64,000 nt of DNA, taken from contig OU015541.1 in NCBI GenBank assembly GCA_907165065.1, forward strand, positions 15,006,501-15,070,500, read 5' to 3'. Under the pieces are notes generated by a model that did not search any database, was not told where the DNA came from, and saw nothing but the letters and a program-made list of their open reading frames with translations. Shown here piece after piece: positions 27,731 to 39,820 of the stretch. The position numbers and the translations under genes were made by a program. Origin of the DNA: Caprimulgus europaeus. Its lineage: Eukaryota > Chordata > Aves > Caprimulgiformes > Caprimulgidae. Each line of letters starts with the position of its first letter. Within the stretch, counting starts at the first letter, position 1.

Positions 27731-29699
27731 CTGAAAAAGGTATCTGCTAGATTTGAGTCTTGCAGGCAGCAGGATTTTAGCAGGGTTTATAGTCTGCTAG
27801 TGAAGAACAGCCTTTCAGAAGGCTACTTTTAAAACTGTAATAGTGGGTGAAGTTGTGAAGTTGTCATTCTTAGTCATGAATACAGATAATACTGTAATTT
27901 AATGGTCAAGCCTTCTGGGGTGTGTTTTGGGTTTTGTTTTTTGTTTTGTTTTTTTTCCATTCCCCCGAGAGTTAAAAGCTTGTATGTTTGGATAAGGGTG
28001 TGTGTGAACCATTGATAATGAAATGTAGCACTGAGAATGGAATGGGGAAATATGCTGAAGCAAGGGTTGAGCTGTAAACAAGAAGGAAAACTGAGGACTG
28101 GAGGTTACGAAATCCTCTGTAGAGGCAGTCCTCTGTTAGTAACTGAGTGTAGAACTGCTTCTAAAGTGACTTGTTTGAAAGCTGCAAGGTGAATGGTAAA
28201 ACAGAAGGTGGAGGCCTTGCTTTTTTTTTTTTACTGTGAGAGTTTATAATGTTGAAGTTGTTTCTTATTGACACTTTGAATAACGCCTTTGAAATGCATT
28301 TAAAAATAGCAGTGAGACAAAAGCTATTTTTGTTTTCTTCTGATACCAAATCACAAAATAACCAAATTAGTTAAAGCTCAAGTGGTTCTCCGACTTATTT
28401 ATGAATATCAGTCTTTTATCTCTCTTCCCATGAGCACCAAATTAAGTTCTGCAGTTTCTGAAATTTGTTTATGAAGGTTAATGATTTCCACCTTTTAAAT
28501 TGGAAAATAACATAGAACTGTAATCCGAACTGGGATGCTCTGTGGGTATTTATGTAATAATGAGCTAGAGGAGCTAAATGTATGCACTGGGAACTGAGAT
28601 CAGAGAGAGTTAGTGGATATATGTTAAAACCATAGGGCTAAAGTGTAGAACCAGCACATTGTGAATTTATCTACTTGGTGTGCAGCTATATTACGCTCAA
28701 GTTACCTGTGTATATAACTGGGATTTTTGGCAGCATCATTTTTGTTTGGTTTTAGTAACATAAGTGAAACTCCATTGCCATTCTTTCCCACTGAGGGTTG
28801 GATTAATTTGTATAGATACCTAGGAAAAACTTCTAGCAACTGTTAGAGGATCAACATCCCTTAAGTGACACTCCAGCCCAAATTTGTCACATGTGGGATA
28901 TATTTATTGTAAAATAGAGTAATTAGTTTGGTTAAAAGTGCTGCTGAGATTGGGACAGAGGCTTTATAGATGTTTGGGAGAGATACAGGTCAACATCTGG
29001 ATAACTGTCCAGATTTACTCTGGAAGGTTATACCATATGAGATAAAATGAAGGAAATTCTTAAAGATATGAACAGTTGGACACCTGCCAATAGCAAAATA
29101 AAATGGTTTTTGGAATAAACAAAGTATCACCCATGGTATTCAATGACTTCCCCATCTCTGACATTATATAAATAATGAAGGGATACCACAGGTTCCGAGG
29201 CAGTGATACATGAATGTTTTGAGGTTTCTTATCAGGGCAAAAGAAAATTAAAATCAGCCAGGAAAGCTGCGTGCATATGAAGTGTGCAGTAGCATTCTTT
29301 CTGTTGGGTCAGTTGAGTTTGGCCTTGATTTTTGCATGTTTTTCAATTTTACATTACCTGATTGTCATTAATTGAAGTTAGCTGGCCCTTAGGTGTGAAC
29401 AATGGATTGGACTTTCTGGAGAAAATTGACTTAAACTGTATTGCTTTATTCTTTATAATAGAGAGCAGCAATAAGGTAAATGGAAGTAGTTTTTAAAACT
29501 GAGAAAAATACCTAGTGTAGGCTTGTGCATTGAATTTTAATATGGCACTTGGGAAAGGCTGTGGAAATTAAAGTAGGTGAGACTCAAAATGAAGATGATT
29601 GATCCTGCAGAAGGTGCCTGCTGGCTTATACAGTCTGTGGCTTTCTAGTCAAACTAGTGAAACTTAAGCTGTAATCAGGAACTGGGTACTGGAAGGGAA

Positions 29700-29745
29700 C
29701 CTGTTTGGAAAAAAAAAACAACCAACCAAACAAAAAAACAACCTA
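29700..29745 (+). repeat. A-rich simple sequence
   Basis: A10-type run followed by degenerate aacc/aaac units. Low-complexity DNA; no element boundary could be tied to it. Confidence 0.6.
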
Positions 29746-29867
29746 TATAACCAACTTGACTGATGGCTCTTTAGAGGAGGAATCTGCTACAAGACAGAGA
29801 TCTAAAGAGAACAAGCATGAAGAACAGGACAGGTACAACAGAAATTATTGAGTTTGTTTTAGGAAGT

Positions 29868-30860
29868 CAAAGAATCACAGAATTGAGGTTAGAAGAGACT
29901 TCTGGACATCATCTGGTCCAAACCCACCTACTTTAAAGCAAGGGCAGTTAGAGTGGTCAGTAAGTTGTTCAAGTGGGTTTGGAATATCTCTGAGGATGGT
30001 GATTTCACCTCTCTTGGCAAGCTTCTCCACTGTTCAACCACCTCACAGTAAAATAAATAACTGAATCTCCTGTTTTTAAGTGGAATTTCCTGTATTTTAA
30101 TTTGTGCCCACAGCCTATTGTCCTGTCACTGAGCACTGCTGGGGAGAGTCTGGCTTCATCTTTTTTAACCCTTTATACCCCGTTCAGGTATTTATACACA
30201 CTGATGGGATTCTCCTGAGCATTCTCTTTTTCAGGCTTAACAATTCTAGCTCTCTCGACCTCTCCCCATATGCTATGTTCCAATCACTTTATCATGTCTG
30301 TGGCCCTTTGTGGGTGTCACTCCAGTACATCTGTGTCACTCTTGGTTTGGGGAGCCCAGAACTAGACACACTAGCACAACAGGTGTGGTCTCACTGGTGT
30401 TGAGTAGAGGGAAAGGACCACTTTCCTCATCCTGCTAGTGGTGCTTTTCCTAATGCAGCCCAGGAGGTTGGTGACCCTTTTTGCAAGGAAGCATTGCTAG
30501 TTCATGTTCAACAGGACCAGTGTTTTCTGCAAAGTTGTTTTCTGTCCAGCTGCCCCTCGGCCTTTACTGGTGCATGGGTTTATTCCTCCCCAGGTGCAGA
30601 ACTTCACACTTCCCTTTGTGGAACTTATATTTCATCAGCATATTTGCTGAGAGTCATAAATGCCCAGGTCATAAATGAAGAAGTTAAACAGTGTTGGCCA
30701 AGTATGTCCCCCTGGGGTACAACACTAATGACTGACCTCTAACTGGACTGTGTGCTGCTGATCACAGCCCTTGTGAGCCTCACCGTTCAGCCAGGTTTCC
30801 AGCCCACCCCACAGTCCTGTGTCTGGCCCATACCTCATGGCTATGAGGATGTTATAGGAG
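29868..30860 (-). mobile_element. CR1 LINE, 3' segment (left part, split by an LTR)
   Basis: Minus-strand CR1 beginning with the tail tcaaagaatcacagaattga at 29868 and extending through the UTR into the reverse-transcriptase region. It stops at ggatgttataggag (30847-30860) in the middle of CR1 homology. The homology resumes at 31524 with acagtgtcaaag, so the element is one CR1 split by the LTR at 30861-31518. More diverged than the 16270/25533 pair. Confidence 0.88.
30856..30860. repeat. Target-site duplication, left copy
   Basis: AGGAG immediately left of the LTR; the identical AGGAG is at 31519-31523. Removing the LTR and one copy restores continuous CR1 sequence (ataggagacagtgtc). Confidence 0.88.
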
Positions 30861-31518
30861 TGATATACAAAGGCTTAAATTAAAACCTTAAATTAAAGTT
30901 GACTTTGGAGTGAACTTCCCAGCCTGTACCATAGTAGCATGAAATGTGACCATGAGATTCTTTTCCCAGCCTGTATCGCATCAGCATGAAACAAGACTGT
31001 GAGACTTTTCCTCCTCCAGTCCAAAGCCAGGTGCAGAATACTGAAATAGCAGCTTCTCGGACATGTCTCAGACCCTGACCAGATCTGGGATGCGCCTGTG
31101 TGAAGTGAAACTTACCCATCAGATATTCCCGCGCCTTTCTCTCTACGTAATTTGTTTGTTAGATGGTACAAAAGGAGAACCCTCTCACAGCAAAGACAGA
31201 GACCTCACCTGTGAGTGGACACACTGCGTGGGACTTCCCAATTGCTGGGGAAGGGCTCCAAATCCCTCGCTGTGACAGGCTCCCCAGCTGATACACGGAT
31301 CTGGATGATGATGAGTATTTGGGCCACTGGTGATGGGTCTTAATCACTGTGCTTTCTCCTCTGTAGTAATGATTAGTTGCATTACCCTGTTTAACTCTGT
31401 ACTTTGCTTATTCTTCTTTTTTTTTCCTCCCTGTTTTAAACTAGAGTAAAATAAGTTTGTTTCTAGTATTCTGTTGGTGTCTGTGTCCTTTTTGCCAGCC
31501 CTGTCAATTGGCAAAACA
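30861..31518 (+). mobile_element. Solo LTR of an endogenous retrovirus inside a CR1
   Basis: A 658-bp sequence beginning TG (TGATATACAA) and ending CA (GGCAAAACA), flanked by identical 5-bp duplications and inserted in a CR1. These are the marks of a solo LTR left by recombination between the two LTRs of a provirus. No internal retroviral region is present. It contains an internal tandem pair with a 47-bp period (starting 30918 and 30965, both cccagcctgta). Orientation is not certain; an AATAA-like stretch near the right end suggests plus. The 5-bp duplication fits a class III (ERVL-like) or class I element. It is younger than the host CR1. A fossil without coding capacity. Confidence 0.82.
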
Positions 31519-31523
31519 AGGAG
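31519..31523. repeat. Target-site duplication, right copy
   Basis: AGGAG, an exact copy of 30856-30860. Confidence 0.88.
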
Positions 31524-31815
31524 ACAGTGTCAAAGATAATCAGCATCCACTGCTGTCTTCTCAACTACTGAGTCATCTTGTCATAGAAAACTGTCAGGTT
31601 GGTGGAACATGATTTCCCCTCTATAAATCCATGCTGACTAATCCAAATCACCTTCTTGTCCAGCATATGTTTGGAAATGGCTCCTACAAGAATTTGCTCC
31701 TTGACGTTGCTTGGGATTGAGATGAGTCTGCCTTGCCTGTAGTTTCTTAGATCATCCTTCTTGCTCTTTTGAAGAAAGGAGTGACATTTGATTTTTTCAG
31801 TACCTGGGAATGAGG
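31524..31815 (-). mobile_element. CR1 LINE, right part of the split copy
   Basis: Continuation of the CR1 from 29868. Landmarks on the plus strand include acagtgtcaaag, atttcccctctataaatcca, ccatgctgactaatcc and gcctgtagtttcttagatc, which are conserved RT-domain codons on the complement. Homology fades near 31815. Confidence 0.85.
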
Positions 31816-34499
31816 AGAGTCACTCAGAGGAGCTGAGTGACCTTTTCCCTTTTACATGGCACAGAATGGATTTCACTGAACTCAAACACGAATTCAGAGA
31901 TTTATCAGAAATTTTAGTTTTGACGAATTATTTTCTCTAACACATAGAATGAATGGGAAAAGAAACTTCAGTTTTTCAGCACCTCTGTAGATGCCTAATA
32001 CTTCTTGAAATTTATCCTGCTTGTAAAAATAAACATTTGTATTTACACAGATAGATAGTGGTACTCAGTTACTGGTCTTCTTCCACATGAAACAAGTAGT
32101 TCTGTGGTGCAGCTCATTGCTTAGGCTCAGGGGAACACAGTCTGTTACCCTGTTTGAAGACATGAATACTTTGTGCTTTATGGCTGAGCTTTTTTTTTTT
32201 TACCTACAGATTAAATCATTCAAGTTAAATAGATACATGCTTTAAAACAATCTTAATCTATTTGACTAGTGATTCTTACTATTTACTTAATTTTAACTGC
32301 TGTGGTCACATCTTTACAGTAGTTTTGCCGAAGCAATTTACTACCTAGATTTCGTGCAGGAGAAGGGAAAAAGCAGATCTATCTCTTCTGAAAGTGTCAA
32401 ATAGAGTGAAAAGTAGAAGTCTTGAAACAAAGTGACTAATCATACTCATGCATGAAAATACTTATTGCCACATTCACAGAATTAAAGAAAAAGAAGAGCA
32501 GTAAAAGTGAGCTGGAGTCAGTGGACATAACTTAGACCTATGGAGATTTTCCATAGGGCCACAATGCAAACCAGAGAGGACCGGGTGACGGGGAAGCAGG
32601 GAACGCATCTGTATTCGTGTTTTAATTGTTTTAATTTGGACGAGGGGTGCACTTTGGAAGTGAATCCTCTGTTGTCACAGACTGCGTTTTGATTTGACTT
32701 GTGAAATGAGCTTGGATCAAAGAAGCTGAATTGCTTTTGGGTGAAACTAAACTGGAAGCTATGGTCTAACTGGTGTGGTGCTGTGGGGTCAGAGTAGAGG
32801 TGTCCCAGAATAAAACTCCAGCAATGCACACAGTGGTATTGGGTCTGCCTGCCTTGCTTCCTACCTCTGGTTCTGCCACATTGCCCTGCTTGCCGATGTG
32901 GACGTGGTGGAGCAGATCAGGTGGAGGCAGGTACAGTGAGAGTGCCAAGGCTGTCGTTGCTGGGAAAAGGCTATGGCCATGCTAAAAGATGCCATAACAG
33001 AAAAGTGACAGGTTGACTACCGTGTTTCTGAAAGGTGTGTGCAAGGAGTTGTTAGCAAGATGAGAATACAGGAGGTGAAAAATGGGTGTGTCACAAAAGG
33101 GAATCTGTTTTGGCAAGAATGTCCCTCAGTGAAGCTCAAGCCATAAGGCAACACAATAAGCTAATACAAGCTAAAAGGGAATAGACCTATTTTTAAATAC
33201 AACTTTTAGAATGGAATGATTCTAACTTTCCTTGAATATGTACAATATGAACAAGGGTAGAAAATGAAGAAGCAGTAAAAGTCTTCAAGGAGAAAAAAGA
33301 AACAAAGCTGCATGCTGCTTGTGTTTATAAAATGGCTGCAATTCAAAGAAAGCACTAATGCTTTTGAGTACTTGGTCAGCACAGTTTGACAGTGACTGTA
33401 ACCATCTGGCCATGCTATCTGCTTTTCCCTTGAGAAAATTATCTTCCAAGGTTGCCACTAGAAAATATTCTTTATACTTTCTAGGTACTTTCTTTTTAGA
33501 AACAAGGAAATAGAACAATGTTGTTTTTTACAAGTGAAATATAGAAAGGCTTTTTGCCTGTTAGGGCTCTGTCAGTACATGGCTATCAATTGCCTTGCTT
33601 CAGGCTTTGTCTTTCCTTCCTCTCTGAGGAAGGATGTTCCTGAAGTTACAGCACAGATTATTTTTATTTAACCTGTCTTTCCGCAAAGCTCCATATAGGA
33701 CATGGTTCGCAGTGCAAGGAAGTGGAAGCATTAAGAGGGAAAGCTGTAACTAATTTCTACATGATATGAGAGTTCTAATTGCTAGAACTTGATGCCTTTT
33801 TGTTAGAGATACATAATAACAGACTAACAGTCCTAATAACAGGAATTTTGTAAGGTGAGAGGAACTTTGGTATGTGGCGGTGCTAAAAGGGTTTAATTTC
33901 CTTATGAAAGAAGAATATTGCTCAATTGAGTAGCTGGTTCGCTGTATAGTCAGTCACCCCCAGTTGTGGGACCTCTTCAGGGCAGCAGATCTCTGATCAT
34001 AATAGTGTCAGCTGGTAGGTTTCAAGTTGGTTTAATTTGTTTGTTGGAAGCTGAACTTCCTTTAAACCATCCTAAAAGAAATGTGATGCAACTGCAATGT
34101 GATGGTCACAGTAGACCAGTGTGATGGGTTAACCAAGGCTGGCTGCCAGGTACCCACCAAGCCACTTTCTCTCTACCTTGTCAGCAGGAGAGGAGACAAA
34201 ATAAGACTGGAAAAGCTCCTTAGTTGAGATAAGGATGTGGACATCACTCACCAGTTGCATCATGTGCAAAACAAACTTGACTTGAGGAAGATTAGTTTAT
34301 TGCCAATTAAAAATGGAGTAGGATAGTAAGAAATAAAAACAAAGCTAAAACCACCTTCCCTCTTTTTTCCAGGCTCAACTTCACGCCTTCATTCCCAACT
34401 CTTCTACATCTTTCCTGCCCCAAATGGCACAGGGGAATAGGGCGTGGAGGTTGCAGTCAGTTCAGAACACTTTGTATCTGCCCATCCTTTGCCATACTT

Positions 34500-35110
34500 T
34501 TCCCATGCTCCAGTGTGGGCTCTCTCCCATGGGATACAGTCCATCACAAACTTAATTAGATTGGATGTGAGGAAGAATTTCTTTGCTGAAAGGGTTCTCA
34601 GGCATTGGAAGGGGTTGCCCAGGGCAGTGGTGGATTCCCCATCCCTGGAGGGATTGAGGAGTCGTGTAGACACAGTGCTGAGGGACATGGGTTAGTTGGG
34701 GACTGGTCAGTGTTGGGTTAGTGATTGGACTTGGTGATCTTGGAGGTCTTTTCCAGTCAAGGCAGTTCTGGGATTCTCCCACAGGCTGCAGTTCTTCAAG
34801 AAGTGCTTCAGCATGGATCCCTTTCCATGGGGTGCAGTCCTTCAGGAGCAGACTCCTGCAGTGTGGGTCCTCCATGGGCCACAGGTCCTGCCAGAAAACC
34901 TGCTCCCACATGGGCTCCTCTCCATGGGCTGCAGCTCCTGCCAGGAGCCTGCTACTGTGTGGGCTCTCCATGGGCTGCAGCTTCCTTCAGAGCACATCTA
35001 CCTGCTCCAATGCAGGTTCCTCCACAGGCTGCAGGGTGGATATCTGCTCTAGCATGGTCCTCCATGGGCTGCAGGGGGACAACCTGCTTCTCCATGGGCA
35101 GCGGGGGAAT
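34500..35110 (+). repeat. Imperfect minisatellite within the LTR
   Basis: Cores resembling tccatgggctgcag recur near 34523, 34777, 34824, 34872, 34922, 34967, 35021, 35062 and 35092, spaced about 40-55 bp apart apart from the CR1 interruption. The units also share a ctgctcc-type leader. It probably belongs to the LTR family rather than having expanded locally. Confidence 0.75.
34555..34777 (+). mobile_element. CR1 LINE 3' tail inserted in the LTR
   Basis: About 220 bp, plus strand: ttggatgtgaggaagaattt, then ggttgcccagggcagtgg, then gattggacttggtgatcttg and the tail tctgggattct. This is a typical CR1 3' end of a different subfamily from the 25533 copy. LTR repeat sequence lies on both sides, so the CR1 arrived after the LTR. 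It is severely 5'-truncated. Confidence 0.88.
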
Positions 35111-38100
35111 CTCTGCTCTGGTGCCTGGAGCACCTCCTCCCTCTCCTTCCCTGACCTTGGTGTTTGCTTGGTTGTTTCTCTCCCATTTTCTCTCTCCTTT
35201 CTCCCACAGCTGCTGCGCGGTGGTTTTTACCTTTCCTTAAACGTGTTATCGCAGAGGTGCGACCAGGATCCTGATGGGCTCAGCTTTGGCCAGTGGTGGG
35301 TCTGTTTTGGAGGCAGCTCTGTCCAACATGGGCACAGCTCCTGGTCTCACCATGGTCACCCCTGCAGCCCCTCTGCTACCAAAACCTTGCCACATAGATC
35401 CAATACAACCACCTACTATGGGGACAGGTTTGGGGCTGAATATGGTTAATTGGTTTTGCTAAATTATATGAAAATGTTCTGTACTCATACCCTTAGGGAT
35501 TTGTTACTCCATCAAGAAAAAGCAACCTTTAAAGTGATTTAAAAACCTTGACCTATAGGATTAGCTTCCAGAAGAGAGGACCTGGGTTTTGCCCATCATG
35601 AAATGAATAAAAGAGCACAAACCCTTACCAACAAACTTCTACTTTGTGACTGTATTGTCAGCCCATAGGTACTTTCAGCCATAAAATAAACAGACTTGAA
35701 TATCTGGTTTCTTGAATGAAAAGCTTTGTGTCTTGCTTTGGGAGTAGCAAGGTAACTGCTTACCTTCCCACCCACAGATTGTAACATGGTGCTGGTTCTG
35801 CACGGCCACTGAAAAATTTTCCTGAAGTCTCATGACAGAAGTATTAAGATGAAACACATTTCTGAGTCAATGCAGTGTTGTGTTGAAAATACATTATTAC
35901 AAAAGATTTTTTTAAAAAGACTTTAAAAGGCCAAAATGAATTTCTAAAAGGAGTGGTTTGTAAAATGCAGGAGTTATTAATTGGAGCTGATGTCCAATTA
36001 ATACCAGTAAATCCAGCAGTTTAAAAATCTGTTGAAGTTTGTGGTAGTTACAACAATGCCAGTTTCACTGTCTTCCTAATACAGTTTTAATTCTGTGTAC
36101 CGTGGGTTAGATGCATGCCAAGTTGAATCTCTCTTATTCCAACGGTGGTGTTTAAGAACCAGCCATTTTAAGTATTGCTCTGTTTCTGAGATTACAGCAG
36201 TGAACCAGTTTTAGCTTCGTGGTTTGCATATATGAACTGTTGTTCTCTTTGAAATGGATTGTACCATAAGAAGGAAATGGCTGAAATAAAAATAGACTAT
36301 CTCTTGTTTTCACAAATGGTTTTAATTATCTTGTGCAGCTCTCTGCAGTGGCTTTTCTTGCCAGGCTTTTTGGAATCAAGCAAAAGGCATACAATGTTCA
36401 TGTATGCTTTTGTCCTTTTTTATTTTTTTTCCTCTTTGAGCATTTCTTAAAAGTTAGTAAAAACTGACATCCCTTTAGTTAGGAAGGAAATTAATTGGCA
36501 AGTTATCTGAGTTGATGGCAAAGCCTGTTTTGTCCCTTTTGTCCTGCATGCTACAGTTTTAGTCTAAGAACACCTTGTAGTTGTGAAATTACTGATATAC
36601 TACTGAAAGGGGAAAAATTGTCAAATGACATGATTTTTTTATTTGAATTTTGTATATTGCATTGCTGTTTCTTTACATGTCTTTTTTCCCATTCTTCAGT
36701 ATCAAATAAGTACGAAGAGAAAAGTCATATGAAATATTTCTGCTGAGGTGCAGGTTTCTGTTCTGCTGAGGTACAGGTTATACAAGCAGGCTTCTTGGTG
36801 TATATAAATGCTAATGAATGAATTCTCGTAAATGTAAGTCTTTGGTTTGGGAGGCCTGAAGATACAGTTTAATTTGGATTGTAAGCAGTGTTGTTGGAAG
36901 CATTTTGCTCTGCAAGTTGAAGTTGATGGACCAGTTTTTCTAATCTGAGCAGTTTGTGTAAGGAACGCTGGTGATCCCTGGTATTGAGATAAAAGTTACA
37001 GTGTGAATATCACTAGGTGTCTAGCCACAACATTGCCAGAGTTATTCTGTCTTTACTTGTGCAATCTCTTTGTTTTGATAGTCAGGTTAAATGTTTTTCA
37101 GCTTTTCTGACTTAAAAGCTTTGGTTTCAGAAGAGTTTCCCATGTTTGGTTCTCTTTTGAAGTGGGAGATATTTAGGAAAAACAAGGAATCGGTGCTGAA
37201 GATCAGTGTTGCATAAATAATGGTGTGAGTGTTTTTAGGAAAGGTGTTTAAAGCTGTTAATCTGTAGTTCCTTAGTCTTTCCCAATATAATTTTAAATCT
37301 GTTTGTGACACAGAAAAGAGCCACCTTTTGATCCTGCTGCAGGGTATCGATATGGCGTCAGACTGATTTATGTTGTGGCTGAGGTTGCAGGAAATTCGCA
37401 TAACGAAACTCCATGTGAGACTTTACAGGAAGGGAATGTGATATTTACTTTTAAAGTCTCAGATTAGTTTTACCCACTCACACTCATCCTCTCATAGGTT
37501 TCATTTACTCTTCTCACATTTGTGTACTCCCAACCACCAGGGTGCTTTTGTGTGTTCAAGTGGGATAACCAGTGTCTCTTATGTGCAACATGGAGGATGG
37601 AGCTAATGGCGCCTGTCAGCTGCTTATCACGCTTCCAGTTCCTTCTGGTGCCCGCAGAGTACTTTATAGTACTATATATTTATAATAGTTATATAATATT
37701 TTATATCCTTTGGGAGTCAAGAGTTGTTTTACACTAGTCTTTTGCTTTAGAATCTGGCTTACTTAAGCCACAAATTGTAAGAGGAGGCTAACACTAGCTG
37801 TTTTTTCCGATGTGGAATATCCATCTCTTTAGAGCTACAGTCTGTTTTCCTGTTGGGCTGCGAGGAAGAGGAGCGACATACGTGATGTGCCGTAACCCTG
37901 CTGGCACTCTCCTCTCTTCAAACCACGTGCTCTTTTGCTGGCCGGTCCTCTGTGCTGTAGTCATCAGAATTAAGGCATCTTGGTCATGACACAAATGCTC
38001 CTCAGTTTTATTGCTGCAAGAAGTGTCCTTTGTTATCAATAAAAGCCATTCTTTTAGCCTTTGTTTTGCTGTTTTTTCTGATTTATACACACACGTTTCC

Positions 38101-39791
38101 ATTCCTTGTTCATACCCATACTAACATCTACATTGCAGTTCTCTAGGAGGCGTGTAGTAGAAAAAACTCCAATAGAAAGATTCAGGATGGTAGTTATCTA
38201 GAATAGATTCAGGTAATTTCACTCATAAAATATAATTAGACCTGCTGATTTAAAGGAAATGTGACTTTTGACTCTGATGTACCCCTGTACTTTGAAAGGG
38301 TATAGAAATGATAGTTTATAAGGAGACATAATGAGAAAGTGGTTCCTGTGTTGAGCAAAAAGTATAGTGGATCATATATATTGTATACATGAATTAGGGA
38401 AAAATGTAAAGTACACATTTTGAGGCAGCATAATGGATGAAGTTTCTACTTCACTGTCAAGGATTTTTCATTAGCATGTTCATAGTAGGGAAGGGACAGA
38501 AGTTAGGCAGCTCTTTTCTTATGTTTCATGGTTTATATATCTTGCTTTTCCCTCATTGCAGCCTCTGAAGGTCATGTCACTTGGATTGCTTCCCAAACTG
38601 ATTAAATGTATAAATATATTTTTAGCAAGTATATTGAATTGGCTCAAGTGTTGTCTTTGAGTCTGCATCTCACTCATTCTTATCCGAACCTGTGTGTTCA
38701 AGCTGGAGCGAGTGTGTGCACAGCAAAAGGGAGGTGTGCCTGTCGTGCTCACTCACATATCAGTACTGGCTCTGATCTGGTGAGTACAGTGATAGCAGTG
38801 CAGATGGGACAACAGCAGCTCAGTACTTCAACCTGGAGACTCTTCTTGGACCCAGTATGCACAGTATTAAAAGTTTGTTCAAAAAAAACAATTTAGGTAT
38901 CTGGATTTAAGTTTCAGCAGATGTGTGATGGCAGAGACTGCTTTGATTTTACTGCATTTTCAGTAACATGATTTGATTTCACTGCATTTTCCAGGTAGTG
39001 CTGCTCACATGCAGTAATGGCCAGAGGAGCTCAGCTGCATTCTTCTGTTAAAACCTCTTTGTTTCCATTTCTTACATAAATATCCCTTGATGCAAACCTC
39101 ATAATTGCTTCCCTTTCCAACATGTACTCAACGCTCTTATAATCTGTGTCTATTCTTTTCTTCCTAGTTGATGAGTCAACATTTTTTTTTTCCTTTCTGT
39201 ATGTCTCCTTACTTGTTTGGGCAAAACTGACTGTGTCCTTAAAACTTATTTTGAGGAAAAAACCTGATGAAAATGTAAAGCAATAAAAACAGCTTTGTCA
39301 AACCACTTTTTATGCTAAAGATGAAATTTGAACAGTTACAGTAACTGCAAATTTTCTAAACAAGTAAGTTACCAAACTTCCTGTCTCTGCCTAGGCTTAC
39401 TGGGTAATTAGATCTAACATTTAAGAAAAAAGAATTTTTCCACAATATGCATGCCTTCAATTAAAAAGAGGCTTTGGTCTCTTGGGGGAAGGAGAGGAAG
39501 CATTTGTATTTAATTTCTTGCACGCAAAAAAGTAATGTAAACAGATAACTTTGAACTTTCTCTGAAAGATCTAATCTCTTTTGTTTGTAACTCAGATACT
39601 TGTTGATTAAAAAAAATAACTTGTAATGGGGACATGTTACATTTACATGCAGTCTTTTAAACAAAACTGTGTATTTTACACTTTTTCCACAAGTCAGTAT
39701 TCCTGGGTTACACAGTGAGGTTTTCAAAACCATTGTTAAAATCATTAGGTATGTTAAAGAAATTTTTTCATTATGTGATTTTTTTTTTTTC

Positions 39792-39820
39792 CTGCATTAT
39801 TGAAACTGCATTATTGAAAC
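39792..39820. repeat. 14-bp tandem duplication
   Basis: Two exact consecutive copies of ctgcattattgaaa following a run of T. A recent slippage-type duplication. Confidence 0.8.

Larger units (their letters stand above)
34120..35407 (+). mobile_element. Solo LTR of an avian endogenous retrovirus, with internal tandem repeats
   Basis: Starts TGTGATGGGTTAACC, ends CCAATACA. It is flanked by near-identical 5-bp sequences (ACCAG 34115-34119 and ACCAC 35408-35412), a probable target duplication with one change. I recall this LTR type as a widespread avian repeat, but cannot name the family with certainty. Its middle (about 34500-35110) consists of imperfect 40-50 bp repeats, each with a tccatggg-ctgcag core, nine or so units. 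A CR1 interrupts it at about 34555-34777, leaving just over 1 kb of LTR. No internal retroviral part. A non-coding fossil: the 242-codon open frame across it is only a by-product of the repeats. Confidence 0.8.

Noticed and set aside
27159-27734. 191-codon plus-strand open frame
   Set aside because: It is the antisense of a CR1 3' end; the real coding trace is on the minus strand and is a truncated LINE remnant.
34721-35449. 242-codon open frame on the plus strand
   Set aside because: It lies over LTR minisatellite repeats and part of a CR1 tail. Two frames are open at once, and the sequence is only repeated Cys/Ser/Gly-rich translation of the repeat unit.
37530-37545. Second CTCF-like sequence (accaccagggtgc)
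   Set aside because: It has a mismatch in the GGC core, which CTCF rarely tolerates; much weaker than the site at 9038.
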